Source: UBA8752 sp042095055 (lineage in GTDB: Bacteria; Bacteroidota; Bacteroidia; Flavobacteriales_D; Sanyastnellaceae). From it: a stretch of DNA of 33,861 nt. Position 1 is the stretch's first letter. The number at the start of each line of letters is the position of its first letter. Under the pieces are notes generated by a model, which saw nothing but the letters and a program-made list of their open reading frames with translations, was not told the origin of the DNA and ran no database searches. Shown piece by piece: positions 1 to 6,931 of the stretch. The stretch is from NCBI GenBank assembly GCA_042095055.1, contig JBELBZ010000026.1, forward strand, positions 1 through 33,861. The letters are read 5' to 3'. The position numbers and the translations under genes are program-made.

Positions 1-22
1 CTTCCCCACCATTCACAACAAC

Positions 23-52
23 AAAAAGCCCCGCTTCGGCGGGGCTTTTTTT
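23..52. terminator. Rho-independent terminator, probably bidirectional
   Basis: A near-perfect hairpin has a GC-rich core (AGCCCCGC / GCGGGGCT), a TTCG tetraloop at 35-38 and flanking A and T tracts. The T tract at 46-52 gives a good terminator for a plus-strand gene that ends left of the window. Read on the minus strand the hairpin is followed by five T residues, so it can also end the gldA-like transcript, whose stop codon is 26 bases away. Confidence 0.85.
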
Positions 53-77
53 GTGCTTTTAGTTTGAACTTAAGAGT

Positions 78-785
78 CTAACCGGCCAATGTGTTGAAGG
101 CCTGTTCGAGGCCGCCTTGGGCGAGGAGGTCGGTGAGGGGGGCGTCGGTGACGATGCGGCCCTGCTTGATCATGACGACGCGGTCGCACATGGCTTCGAC
201 CTCCTGCATGATGTGGGTCGACAGGATCACGGTGCGTTCCTCGCCAAAGGAGCGGATGAGGGCGCGGATGTCCTTGAGCTGCAGCGGGTCGAGTCCTGAG
301 GTGGGCTCGTCGAGGATGAGGAGCTCGGGGTCGTGGAGGATGGCCTGGGCGAGTCCGACGCGCTGCCGGTAGCCTTTGGAGAGGGCGGAAATCGTCTTGT
401 GGGCTTCGGGCGAGAGGCCGACCCGTTCGATGGTGTCCTCGACCTTTTGGGCCCGGGCTGCTTTGCCCTTGACGCCGTGGAGTCCCGCGATGAAATCGAG
501 GAATTCGCGCACGTACATCTCGGGGTAGAGCGGGTTGTGTTCCGGGAGGTAGCCCATGCGGCCTTTGAGGGCATCGTCGCCTGTGCGGACGTTTTGCCCG
601 TCAAAGAGCACGGTACCGGCATCGGTCGGCAGGTAGCCGAGGATGGAGCGCATGAGGGTGGACTTGCCGGCACCGTTGGGGCCGAGGAGCCCCACGACCT
701 GCCCGCGGGGCACGGACAACGAGACATTGTCGAGGGCCTTTTGCGGACCGTATTTCTTGGTGATGCCGGATACTTCAAGAAGCAT
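78..785 (-). CDS. gldA: ABC transporter ATP-binding protein, GldA-like
   Basis: This is a 235-residue ABC ATPase that would sit on the cytoplasmic face and power a membrane partner not present in the window. Visible motifs are Walker A GPNGAGKS (35-42), the signature LSKGYRQ (135-141), Walker B LLILDE (155-160) with the following PTSGLDP, and the switch histidine in STHIMQEVEA (H191). The stretches YLPEHNPLYPEMYVREFL and STHIMQEVEAMCDRV closely match GldA of Bacteroidota, the ATPase of the Gld ABC complex linked to gliding and type IX secretion. It is shorter than typical GldA (about 300 residues), lacking C-terminal sequence, so a general ABC-2-type exporter ATPase is the alternative. It is divergent from rsgA with only 44 bases between them. 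Confidence 0.85.
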   Translation of the reverse strand: MLLEVSGITKKYGPQKALDNVSLSVPRGQVVGLLGPNGAGKSTLMRSILGYLPTDAGTVLFDGQNVRTGDDALKGRMGYLPEHNPLYPEMYVREFLDFIAGLHGVKGKAARAQKVEDTIERVGLSPEAHKTISALSKGYRQRVGLAQAILHDPELLILDEPTSGLDPLQLKDIRALIRSFGEERTVILSTHIMQEVEAMCDRVVMIKQGRIVTDAPLTDLLAQGGLEQAFNTLAG

Positions 786-791
786 GAGGCC

Positions 792-799
792 GCAAGTTA
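792..799 (-). promoter_or_regulatory. Candidate -7 promoter box of the gldA-like gene
   Basis: On the minus strand TAACTTGC is followed by six bases and then the ATG. It resembles the Bacteroidota -7 element TAnnTTTG with one substitution. The same octamer stands four bases before the YfhO gene. The implied transcription start lies at or next to the start codon. Confidence 0.4.
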
Positions 800-829
800 T
801 GATGTGGGGATTTCAGCGAACTTGCATCC

Positions 830-1813
830 GTGGAGGAATCGCACACAGGAATCGTTTTTCGGTCAACAGGCAAGTGGGCCGATGTCCAAGCGGCGGATGG
901 CCGAAGGGTGGAATGTCGGCTGCGCGGCAAGTTCCGGATGGAGGGGATTCGCACCACGAACCCCATCGCAGTGGGGGACCACGTCACTTGGACTGAAGAA
1001 GAGGACGGCACGGGGGTCATCACCGAAATCGCACCGCGCCGCAACCGCATCATTCGCCGCAGTGTCAACCTCAGTCATGAGGCGCACGTAGTGGCGGCCA
1101 ATGTGGACCGGGCATGGCTCGTGGTGACGCTGGTGGAGCCGGCCACCTCGAGCGGGTTTGTGGACCGTTTCCTCGTGACAGCAGAAGCCTATGGGGTGCC
1201 TACGACGCTGTTGTTCAACAAGGTTGATGTGCTTTTGCAGCTGGGCGAAGAAGCGGAAGACCTTTTGGCGTCATGGATGACCATGTACAGCGAGGCGGGC
1301 TATGAGTGCTTGCCCATTTCCGCCAAAGAGGGCATTGGGCTGGATGAGGTGCGGACCCGGATGCAGGGCGGCATTCACCTGGTGAGTGGCCACAGTGGGG
1401 TGGGCAAATCCACCTTGCTCAACGCCTTGATTCCAGGGCTGGACCAAAAGACGGCCGAGGTTTCGGACGTCCACGACAAGGGCCGCCACACGACCACTTT
1501 TGCGGAGATGTTCCCCTTGCCGGAAGACAACGCCGGCTTTATCATCGATACGCCGGGCATCAAGGGTTTTGGCCTTGTCCGCATCGAAAAAGAAACGTTG
1601 CACCATCATTTTCCGGAGATGTTCCGGTTGCTGCCCGGGTGCAAATTTCACAACTGTCGGCACCTCGATGAGCCGGGATGTGCCGTGGTGGGTGCGCTGG
1701 AGACAGGAGAGGTGGACGACGAGCGCTATAGGAATTACCGCAACATGGTCGCCGAGTTTGACGAAGGGCCCTACCGGGCGGGCGGGAGCCGTGGCGCCGG
1801 GGGCGGCTTGTGA
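830..1813 (+). CDS. rsgA: Ribosome small-subunit-dependent GTPase RsgA
   Basis: RsgA is a circularly permuted GTPase that helps late maturation of the 30S subunit. An N-terminal OB-fold (about 1-85) precedes the GTPase domain, whose motifs come in the permuted order G4 (FNKVD), G1 (GHSGVGKS, about 187-194), then G3 (IDTPGIKGFG). A C-terminal zinc-binding region CKFHNCRHLDEPGC (about 271-284) supplies the Cys/His ligands. The length of 327 residues is normal. The start is a GTG at 830; the homologous region (TGIVFRSTGKW) follows immediately, and no in-frame ATG fits better. The stop codon abuts the cysQ stop codon with no gap. Confidence 0.96.
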   Translation: MEESHTGIVFRSTGKWADVQAADGRRVECRLRGKFRMEGIRTTNPIAVGDHVTWTEEEDGTGVITEIAPRRNRIIRRSVNLSHEAHVVAANVDRAWLVVTLVEPATSSGFVDRFLVTAEAYGVPTTLLFNKVDVLLQLGEEAEDLLASWMTMYSEAGYECLPISAKEGIGLDEVRTRMQGGIHLVSGHSGVGKSTLLNALIPGLDQKTAEVSDVHDKGRHTTTFAEMFPLPEDNAGFIIDTPGIKGFGLVRIEKETLHHHFPEMFRLLPGCKFHNCRHLDEPGCAVVGALETGEVDDERYRNYRNMVAEFDEGPYRAGGSRGAGGGL

Positions 1814-2641
1814 TCAGTCGGCCTTGGGCAGCCGTGTGGCAATGAGGCCGCCGACCTTCAAGGTGGGGCCGTTGTAGGTCAGGGGGCGTCCAGTTACGAT
1901 ATCGCAGACCGCCAAGCCTTGGGCGCGGAAGAGCGCGTCGCCTGCGGCACAGTCCCATTCGAAATAGCCCGTGGAGCGGGCGTGGATGTCCGCCTTTCCT
2001 TCGGCGACCAGGCAGAATTTGTGCGCGCCACTTTCGGGCCGCATCCGCACTTGGGTCGGGTCTACCGTCCCTGCTACAAGGTCATTGAGCGTGCCGCCTT
2101 CGTTCCAGCTGATGAGCAAATGATAGGGCGGTGTGGCGTCGTCATCGGAACGGATGGCCTTGGGGGGACGCGCAGCATCGCTGATGCGGTTCTTCCAGGT
2201 CCCGAGGCCGCTTCCACCAAAATAGACGGTGTCGAGATCGGGCATGGCGACAATGCCGAGGACGGGCAGCCATTCGTGGCCGTTGTATTCCAGGAGCGCC
2301 ACATTGATGGCGTAGCCCGAGCGCATGCGGATAAAGGAGTGGGTGCCGTCAAGGGGGTCGACGAGCCACATGCGCGGCCATTGCTGGCGCTCTGCATGGG
2401 GAGTGCGGCCGCCTTCTTCACTGATGATGGGGATGCCCAGCGGTGCGAGTCCAGCGCTGATGATCTCGTGGCTGGCCTTGTCCGCATTGGTCACCGGGGA
2501 TCCGTCTCCCTTGTATTCGACTTCGATTTCCGTCTTGGCCAATTTGGCCAACTCTGCGGCGGCGGACCTGACCACACCCAGGGCGTGGTCGAGGGTCGAT
2601 TGAAGATCGAGCGGGTGTTCGGGAAGCGGCGCGCCATCCAT
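1814..2641 (-). CDS. cysQ: 3'(2'),5'-bisphosphate nucleotidase, CysQ-like
   Basis: This 275-residue protein belongs to the inositol-monophosphatase superfamily of Mg-dependent, Li-sensitive phosphatases. CysQ members remove the 3'-phosphate from PAP made during sulfate assimilation. Metal-site motifs are visible: SEE (74-76), the hallmark DPLDGT (95-100) followed by HSFI, and a C-terminal EWDCAAGDAL motif. The position of SPVTNADKASHE fits CysQ better than a plain inositol monophosphatase. The ATG at 2641 is preceded by a promoter-like box four bases away. Family assignment is firm; the substrate is inferred. Confidence 0.88.
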   Translation of the reverse strand: MDGAPLPEHPLDLQSTLDHALGVVRSAAAELAKLAKTEIEVEYKGDGSPVTNADKASHEIISAGLAPLGIPIISEEGGRTPHAERQQWPRMWLVDPLDGTHSFIRMRSGYAINVALLEYNGHEWLPVLGIVAMPDLDTVYFGGSGLGTWKNRISDAARPPKAIRSDDDATPPYHLLISWNEGGTLNDLVAGTVDPTQVRMRPESGAHKFCLVAEGKADIHARSTGYFEWDCAAGDALFRAQGLAVCDIVTGRPLTYNGPTLKVGGLIATRLPKAD

Positions 2642-2645
2642 GATG

Positions 2646-2653
2646 TAAAGATA
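2646..2653 (-). promoter_or_regulatory. Candidate -7 promoter box of cysQ
   Basis: On the minus strand TATCTTTA is followed by CATC and the cysQ ATG. It matches TAnnTTTG at all but the last base and lies four bases from the start codon. Confidence 0.4.
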
Positions 2654-2717
2654 CCGGGTGACAACGGTGTATGCGAGGGCATTGAACTTTTGGGTGGGGT
2701 GATTAGTTTTGTTGTCG

Positions 2718-2787
2718 TCCGCAGGGGTGCCGCAAGGCTGAGATCATACCCTCGAACCTGCCCGGGTTATTCCGGGAAGGAAGCGAA
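2718..2787 (+). ncRNA. TPP (thiamin pyrophosphate) riboswitch
   Basis: The sequence carries the conserved THI-box blocks in order: AGGGGTGC (2723-2730), GGCTGAGA (2737-2744), ATACCC (2746-2751), GAACCTG (2754-2760), then GGGTTATTCCGGGAAGGAA (2764-2782). This matches the three-way-junction TPP aptamer. It lies 60-odd bases upstream of the TonB-dependent receptor, so the receptor is expected to be repressed when TPP is plentiful. Confidence 0.93.
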
Positions 2788-2804
2788 CACCGCATGGAGC
2801 GGTG
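2788..2804 (+). promoter_or_regulatory. Hairpin after the TPP aptamer, possible expression platform
   Basis: CACCGC (2788-2793) and GCGGTG (2799-2804) form a 6-bp stem with a 5-base loop directly after the aptamer. There is no U-tract, so it is not a classical terminator. It may be part of a switching structure that affects translation of the receptor. Its role is inferred. Confidence 0.4.
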
Positions 2805-2848
2805 GAGTCCGTTGTTCGGCCTCCTGTGTGGCAAAATTGAAACACGCC

Positions 2849-5140
2849 ATGCGCCATTCTTTCCTTTTTCTCGCCCTGCTCTTGCCCTTGTTGGCTGGAG
2901 CACAGACCAATGACGCTTTGGCGTCCACCGATACGTTGTTTCGCTTTTTGGAGCCAGCCGCTGTGACGGCGGTGCGGGCCACAGAGCGGGCTCCTTTTGC
3001 AGCCGAAACTCTGGATGCCGAAGAGATTTCCAACCGGAATACCGGCCAGGATTTGCCCTATGTCCTCCGTTATACCCCCTCGGTGGTGGTGACCTCTGAT
3101 GCGGGTGCAGGTGTGGGCTATACCGGACTGCGCATCCGCGGCACGGACCCCACGCGGATCAATGTGACGCTGAACGGAATTCCGATCAACGACAGCGAGT
3201 CTCAAGGCGTCTTTTGGGTCAACATGCCCGACCTCGCCAGCGGCACAGACGACATTCAAATCCAGCGCGGTGTGGGCACGTCTACACTGGGTGCAGGGGC
3301 TTTTGGGGCCACCATTTCGCTCAACACCTTGGGCATGGCCGAAGAGGCAGGAGGTTCCATGATGGTGGGAGGCGGAAGCTTCAACACGTTCCGGACCAAC
3401 CTCCAATGGGCCAGCGGGCGCAGTGCCAGCGGTTGGGCAGCAGAAGGCCGGTTGAGCACGGTGCAGAGTGACGGTTGGGTGGACCGCGCCAGCAGCGACC
3501 TGTCCAGTTTTCAATTGGCGTTGAACCGCGCCTGGGAGGGGGGCAGCATGACCTACACCATCCTCAGTGGTCGGGAGCGCACTTACCAGAGTTGGTGGGG
3601 TGTGCCTGAAGTGGCTTTGAACGGTTCGGCCGAAGAGATCCAAACGTGGGGCCAGAACAATGGCTATTCGGACCAGCAGATCGACGACATGGTCACGCTT
3701 GGTCGCCAAGCCAACTATTACACCTATGAGGACGAGGTCGACAATTACGGACAGGACCACCAGCAGCTGCACCTCGAGCACACGCTGGGGGACTGGCGCC
3801 TTTCTGCAACGGGTCACTTCACCCACGGGGAGGGGTATTTCGAGCAATACAAAGCGGGTGACGACCTGGCCGATTACAACCTTCCCGAGGTGGTGCAGGG
3901 CGGCGACACGGTGACGTCTACCGACCTGGTACGCCGCCGATGGCTCGACAATGATTTCTACGGAGGCGTGCTTGGTGCTGAGCGGCGTTGGGACCGTGCT
4001 GCGCTCACACTGGGGGGCGCATGGAACCGTTACGAGGGCGCCCACTTTGGGGAGGTCATCTGGGCGCGCAACGCCTCGGTAGCCCCGGGGCCCTCCTACC
4101 GTTACTACAACGGGGATGGGATCAAGCTCGATCGGAATGCCTTTGCGCGTTTTGTGCAGCGCTCCAATGATGGCCGATTGCAAGCCCAGGCTGAGTTGCA
4201 ATACCGTGGCGTGCGCTATCAGGCCGATGGTACGGACAACGACCAACAGGCCATCGATGTGCCGCGCGACAGTGCCACGTTTGACTTTCTCAACCCCAAG
4301 GTGGGTTTGGACTACAGGTTGAACGACGAAGAGCGCTTGTTTCTCTCCGTGGCAGTGGCCCACAAGGAGCCTGGCCGCAACGATTTTATCGACGCCCCAG
4401 CGGGCCTCGCAGATCAGGCCGAGCGCTTGACCGATGTTGAATTTGGATGGCGCCGGAACACCGATTCTTATGCCTGGGGGTTGACCGCTTACCACATGGT
4501 GTACAAGGACCAGTTGATCCCCACTGGGGCGCTCAACGACGTGGGGGCGGCACTGCGCCAAAACGTGCCCAACAGCAGCCGAACCGGTGTGGAGATGGAA
4601 CTGGGATGGCAGATTTCCGATGCGCTTGAGCTCGGCGCGCAGGCCACCTTCTCGCGCAGCCGCATCGATGAGTTTACGGAGGTCATCTACGATTACGGGG
4701 TGAATTTCGATGAGTACAACATCATTTCCGTGGAGCATGAAAACACGGAGATTGCCTTTAGTCCGCGCGTTTTGTGGGGGGGGCAATTGCTGTGGCATGC
4801 CGTGCGTCCTCAAACCGCCTCTGGCGTGGCGTTGGACCTCGAGTGGGCGACCCAGCACGTCAGCGACCAATTCATGGACAACACCGGCAAAGCAGCCATT
4901 TTGCCCGCTTACACGGTGTCTCAATTCAGGGCCAGCCTGTACTTGCCGACGGTCAAGGAGGGCCGTGTGTTGGACCGCACCCGCCTCGATGTGTGGGTGG
5001 AGAATGCGCTCGATGCGGAGTACAGCGCCAATGGATACACCTACAGCTATTCAGCAGGCCCAGATTTCTATGCGTTGGAGAATTTCTACTACCCCCAAGC
5101 AGGGCGGCACATCAATGTGGCCCTGACATACAAGTTCTGA
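2849..5140 (+). CDS. TonB-dependent outer-membrane receptor, TPP-riboswitch controlled
   Basis: The 763-residue product begins with a signal peptide ending near AGAQ (about residue 19). A plug domain follows with the typical LRIRGTDPTRINVTLNGIP and VQRG-type segment (IQIQRGVGTSTLGAGAFGATI), then a long 22-strand-type barrel ending in an aromatic residue (ALTYKF). No carboxypeptidase-like N-terminal domain is present. Such receptors import scarce ligands across the outer membrane with TonB/ExbBD energy. Because a TPP riboswitch sits in its leader, the cargo is probably thiamin, its phosphates or a pyrimidine precursor. I chose the ATG at 2849 because it lies after the riboswitch and gives a clean signal peptide; the frame is open further upstream through the riboswitch, but that is not coding. 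Confidence 0.93.
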   Translation: MRHSFLFLALLLPLLAGAQTNDALASTDTLFRFLEPAAVTAVRATERAPFAAETLDAEEISNRNTGQDLPYVLRYTPSVVVTSDAGAGVGYTGLRIRGTDPTRINVTLNGIPINDSESQGVFWVNMPDLASGTDDIQIQRGVGTSTLGAGAFGATISLNTLGMAEEAGGSMMVGGGSFNTFRTNLQWASGRSASGWAAEGRLSTVQSDGWVDRASSDLSSFQLALNRAWEGGSMTYTILSGRERTYQSWWGVPEVALNGSAEEIQTWGQNNGYSDQQIDDMVTLGRQANYYTYEDEVDNYGQDHQQLHLEHTLGDWRLSATGHFTHGEGYFEQYKAGDDLADYNLPEVVQGGDTVTSTDLVRRRWLDNDFYGGVLGAERRWDRAALTLGGAWNRYEGAHFGEVIWARNASVAPGPSYRYYNGDGIKLDRNAFARFVQRSNDGRLQAQAELQYRGVRYQADGTDNDQQAIDVPRDSATFDFLNPKVGLDYRLNDEERLFLSVAVAHKEPGRNDFIDAPAGLADQAERLTDVEFGWRRNTDSYAWGLTAYHMVYKDQLIPTGALNDVGAALRQNVPNSSRTGVEMELGWQISDALELGAQATFSRSRIDEFTEVIYDYGVNFDEYNIISVEHENTEIAFSPRVLWGGQLLWHAVRPQTASGVALDLEWATQHVSDQFMDNTGKAAILPAYTVSQFRASLYLPTVKEGRVLDRTRLDVWVENALDAEYSANGYTYSYSAGPDFYALENFYYPQAGRHINVALTYKF

Positions 5141-5164
5141 GGTCTCGGTGCTCGGCGGGGGTGT

Positions 5165-5944
5165 TTAACCCCGGCGCTCGGCTGGGGTGTCCTGTGCGGC
5201 GAAGGCCTGCAAAAATTGGGGGTCGCGCTCGATGGCGGACCCCACCACGGCGAGGTCGGCACCGGCTGCCCAGGCGTCCATTACATCGTCGGGGGTGGTC
5301 ATGCCGCCTCCGACAATGACCGGGCAAGGCACGGCGGCGCGCACGGCGGCGATCATCTCCGCTGATACCGGTTGTGGTGCGCCACTGCCGGTGTCGAGGT
5401 ACATGCACTGTTGGCCCAAGTAATGTCCGGCCAGTGCGGTAGCCGCGGCGATATCGGGCTTGTCCCCGGGGATGGGCAGCGTGCCGCTCATGTAGTGGGC
5501 GGTGGTGGTTTTTCCGCCGTCAATGAGCATGTACCCGCATCCAACGGCATCCAATCCAAGCTCGCGCACATGGGTGGCCGCCTCCACGTGTTTGCCGATG
5601 AGGGCATCGGGATTGCGGCCGCTGATCACGGACAGAAAGAGCAGGGCGTCGGCTTCTGCGGTGAGTTGGTTGGGCGAGCCTGGAAAGAGGACAATGGGGG
5701 CATCGGTGCGTTCCCGGATCCACGATGCCACAGCATCCATGGACCCTTCGGTGACCAGGCTGCCTCCGAGCAACACGGTATGCACGGCCTCAAAACCGGG
5801 GCCTGACATCCAATCCAGGTCCGAACTGGCTTTGATGCGGTCCGGATCGACAAGCACAGCGAGGCTTTTGCGGCCTTTGGCCACAGCGGATTCCAAGGAG
5901 GTGATCCAGCGCTCAGAAACGGGATGTGCAGCGTTCTCGTTCAC
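5165..5944 (-). CDS. Geranylgeranylglyceryl phosphate synthase family protein (PcrB/GGGPS-like)
   Basis: This TIM-barrel prenyltransferase family joins a polyprenyl diphosphate to sn-glycerol-1-phosphate. Characteristic segments are LVDPDRI near the N-terminus, FPGSPNQLTAEADALLFLSVISGRNP, then YMLIDGGKTTTAHYMSGT-x-PIPGDKPDIA, and the phosphate-binding end VIVGGGMTTPDD plus ADLAVVGSAIE. Starting at the GTG at 5944 gives 259 residues, the usual family length, and places the start four bases after the stop codon of the upstream hydrolase gene. The frame is open back to an ATG at 6031, but that would overlap the hydrolase by more than 80 bases. The two genes are probably co-transcribed and translationally coupled. 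In Bacteroidota the product is an ether-lipid precursor whose fate is poorly understood. Confidence 0.9.
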   Translation of the reverse strand: MNENAAHPVSERWITSLESAVAKGRKSLAVLVDPDRIKASSDLDWMSGPGFEAVHTVLLGGSLVTEGSMDAVASWIRERTDAPIVLFPGSPNQLTAEADALLFLSVISGRNPDALIGKHVEAATHVRELGLDAVGCGYMLIDGGKTTTAHYMSGTLPIPGDKPDIAAATALAGHYLGQQCMYLDTGSGAPQPVSAEMIAAVRAAVPCPVIVGGGMTTPDDVMDAWAAGADLAVVGSAIERDPQFLQAFAAQDTPAERRG

Positions 5945-5948
5945 GGGT

Positions 5949-6797
5949 TCAAGATGGCGAAGCAATCCTTTCGATGATGTCCGGCCGCAAAAGACCGTGT
6001 CCACAAGGGTGGAAGTACACAGTGCAAACACCTTTCAAGCCCTGCGCGTTGGCAGGTTTGATGACCTTGTCGCGCGCTCCAAAGTGGGCTTCCAAGATGT
6101 CCGGGTGCGCCTTTGAAATGGCCTCCAATCGCCTTCTTCCAGGGGGCCAGAATTTCCTCAAGGAGGACCAACAATCGATGACCATGGCCCACATCTCTCG
6201 GGACTCCAGGTGAAACAACGAGAACTGGTAGAAATGCTCGGGCAGCATGCGGCGGGAGCGCAGCCAAGTCATGAAGCGCACCATGGATTCCCTTTGCCGT
6301 TCGCTTTGATTGAGCCAAGCCCGGCCCAATGCCGTATCCACTGAAAAGCGGTAACCCGGGTTTTTGATGAGCCCGTCGGGAGCCAGCAAGACCACCTTGG
6401 TGAACTGATGGGGAGCCAGGCTAAACCAGGACAGGGCGAGCCTTCCTCCGAGGCTGTAGCCCACGAGCATGCCGTTGAACTCGAGTCCTTCCGCCTTTAC
6501 GATGTCTTCCAACGCCGCTGTCCAAGCGGTGATGTCCAGTGGCCTGTGGTGTCCCGAAGAACGGCCATGAGCAGCGAGGTGCGGCATGAGCAGGGACGCG
6601 CCATCGGGCAGCAGCGGCCGGATCCCCAACATGTCTTCCAGCGGCCTGCTGAACCCGTGCAGTGCAATGGCGCATTGACCGTTTGGGGATTGGGGGTGCC
6701 AGACGGCGAATTCAATGGCCAGGTCCCCTTTTTTGAAGAGTTTGCGCACGACCTCTTCAGGGGTGGATGCGGGAACAACGTCGGGAGACAAAGCCAT
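5949..6797 (-). CDS. Alpha/beta hydrolase family protein
   Basis: This is an alpha/beta-hydrolase with an oxyanion-hole HGF segment (about 47-49 from the chosen start), the nucleophile elbow GYSLGGR (Ser about 115) and a C-terminal histidine in CGHGLL. The acid is probably the Asp in FGARDKVI. No signal peptide is visible, so it should be cytoplasmic. Two starts are possible. The ATG at 6797 has a promoter-like GAACTTTG box shortly before it, as at other genes here; an ATG at 6830 would add 11 residues. It directly precedes the GGGPS-like gene in the same direction. The substrate is unknown; an ester or lipid head group is only a guess from that pairing. Confidence 0.85.
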   Translation of the reverse strand: MALSPDVVPASTPEEVVRKLFKKGDLAIEFAVWHPQSPNGQCAIALHGFSRPLEDMLGIRPLLPDGASLLMPHLAAHGRSSGHHRPLDITAWTAALEDIVKAEGLEFNGMLVGYSLGGRLALSWFSLAPHQFTKVVLLAPDGLIKNPGYRFSVDTALGRAWLNQSERQRESMVRFMTWLRSRRMLPEHFYQFSLFHLESREMWAMVIDCWSSLRKFWPPGRRRLEAISKAHPDILEAHFGARDKVIKPANAQGLKGVCTVYFHPCGHGLLRPDIIERIASPS

Positions 6798-6879
6798 GCA
6801 TGCAAAGTTCGGTGGTTCTGTGTCATGCATCCGGGATTTTGTGTGGAAAACGGAACGAGGTGGATTGGAGGGTGTGGGG

Positions 6880-6887
6880 TAGTTTTG
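6880..6887 (+). promoter_or_regulatory. Candidate -7 promoter box of carB
   Basis: TAGTTTTG is an exact match to the Bacteroidota -7 consensus TAnnTTTG and lies 44 bases before the carB ATG. No well-spaced TTG -33 element is obvious. Transcription would begin around 6892-6895, just before the hairpin at 6899-6922. Confidence 0.5.
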
Positions 6888-6898
6888 CCACGGTTTTC

Positions 6899-6922
6899 CC
6901 GGACAGCGTCGTTGCTGTCCGG
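6899..6922 (+). promoter_or_regulatory. Perfect 9-bp hairpin in the carB leader
   Basis: CCGGACAGC (6899-6907) and GCTGTCCGG (6914-6922) pair perfectly around a 6-base loop. On the plus strand the stem is followed by nine A residues and the carB ATG, so it is not a terminator for this strand. It would be near the 5' end of the carB mRNA, where it could affect stability or initiation. On the minus strand there is no T tract after the stem. Confidence 0.5.
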
Positions 6923-6931
6923 AAAAAAAAA

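Noticed and set aside
1919..2848. Upstream extension of the receptor frame through cysQ and the riboswitch
   Set aside because: The extension would cross a TPP riboswitch and the antisense of cysQ, and it would bury the signal peptide. The ATG at 2849 is the proper start.
2744..4924. A 726-codon open frame on the minus strand opposite the TonB-dependent receptor
   Set aside because: It is antisense to a clear receptor gene. Its translation is rich in His, Arg, Val and Gly with no domains, as expected from a high-GC gene read on the wrong strand.
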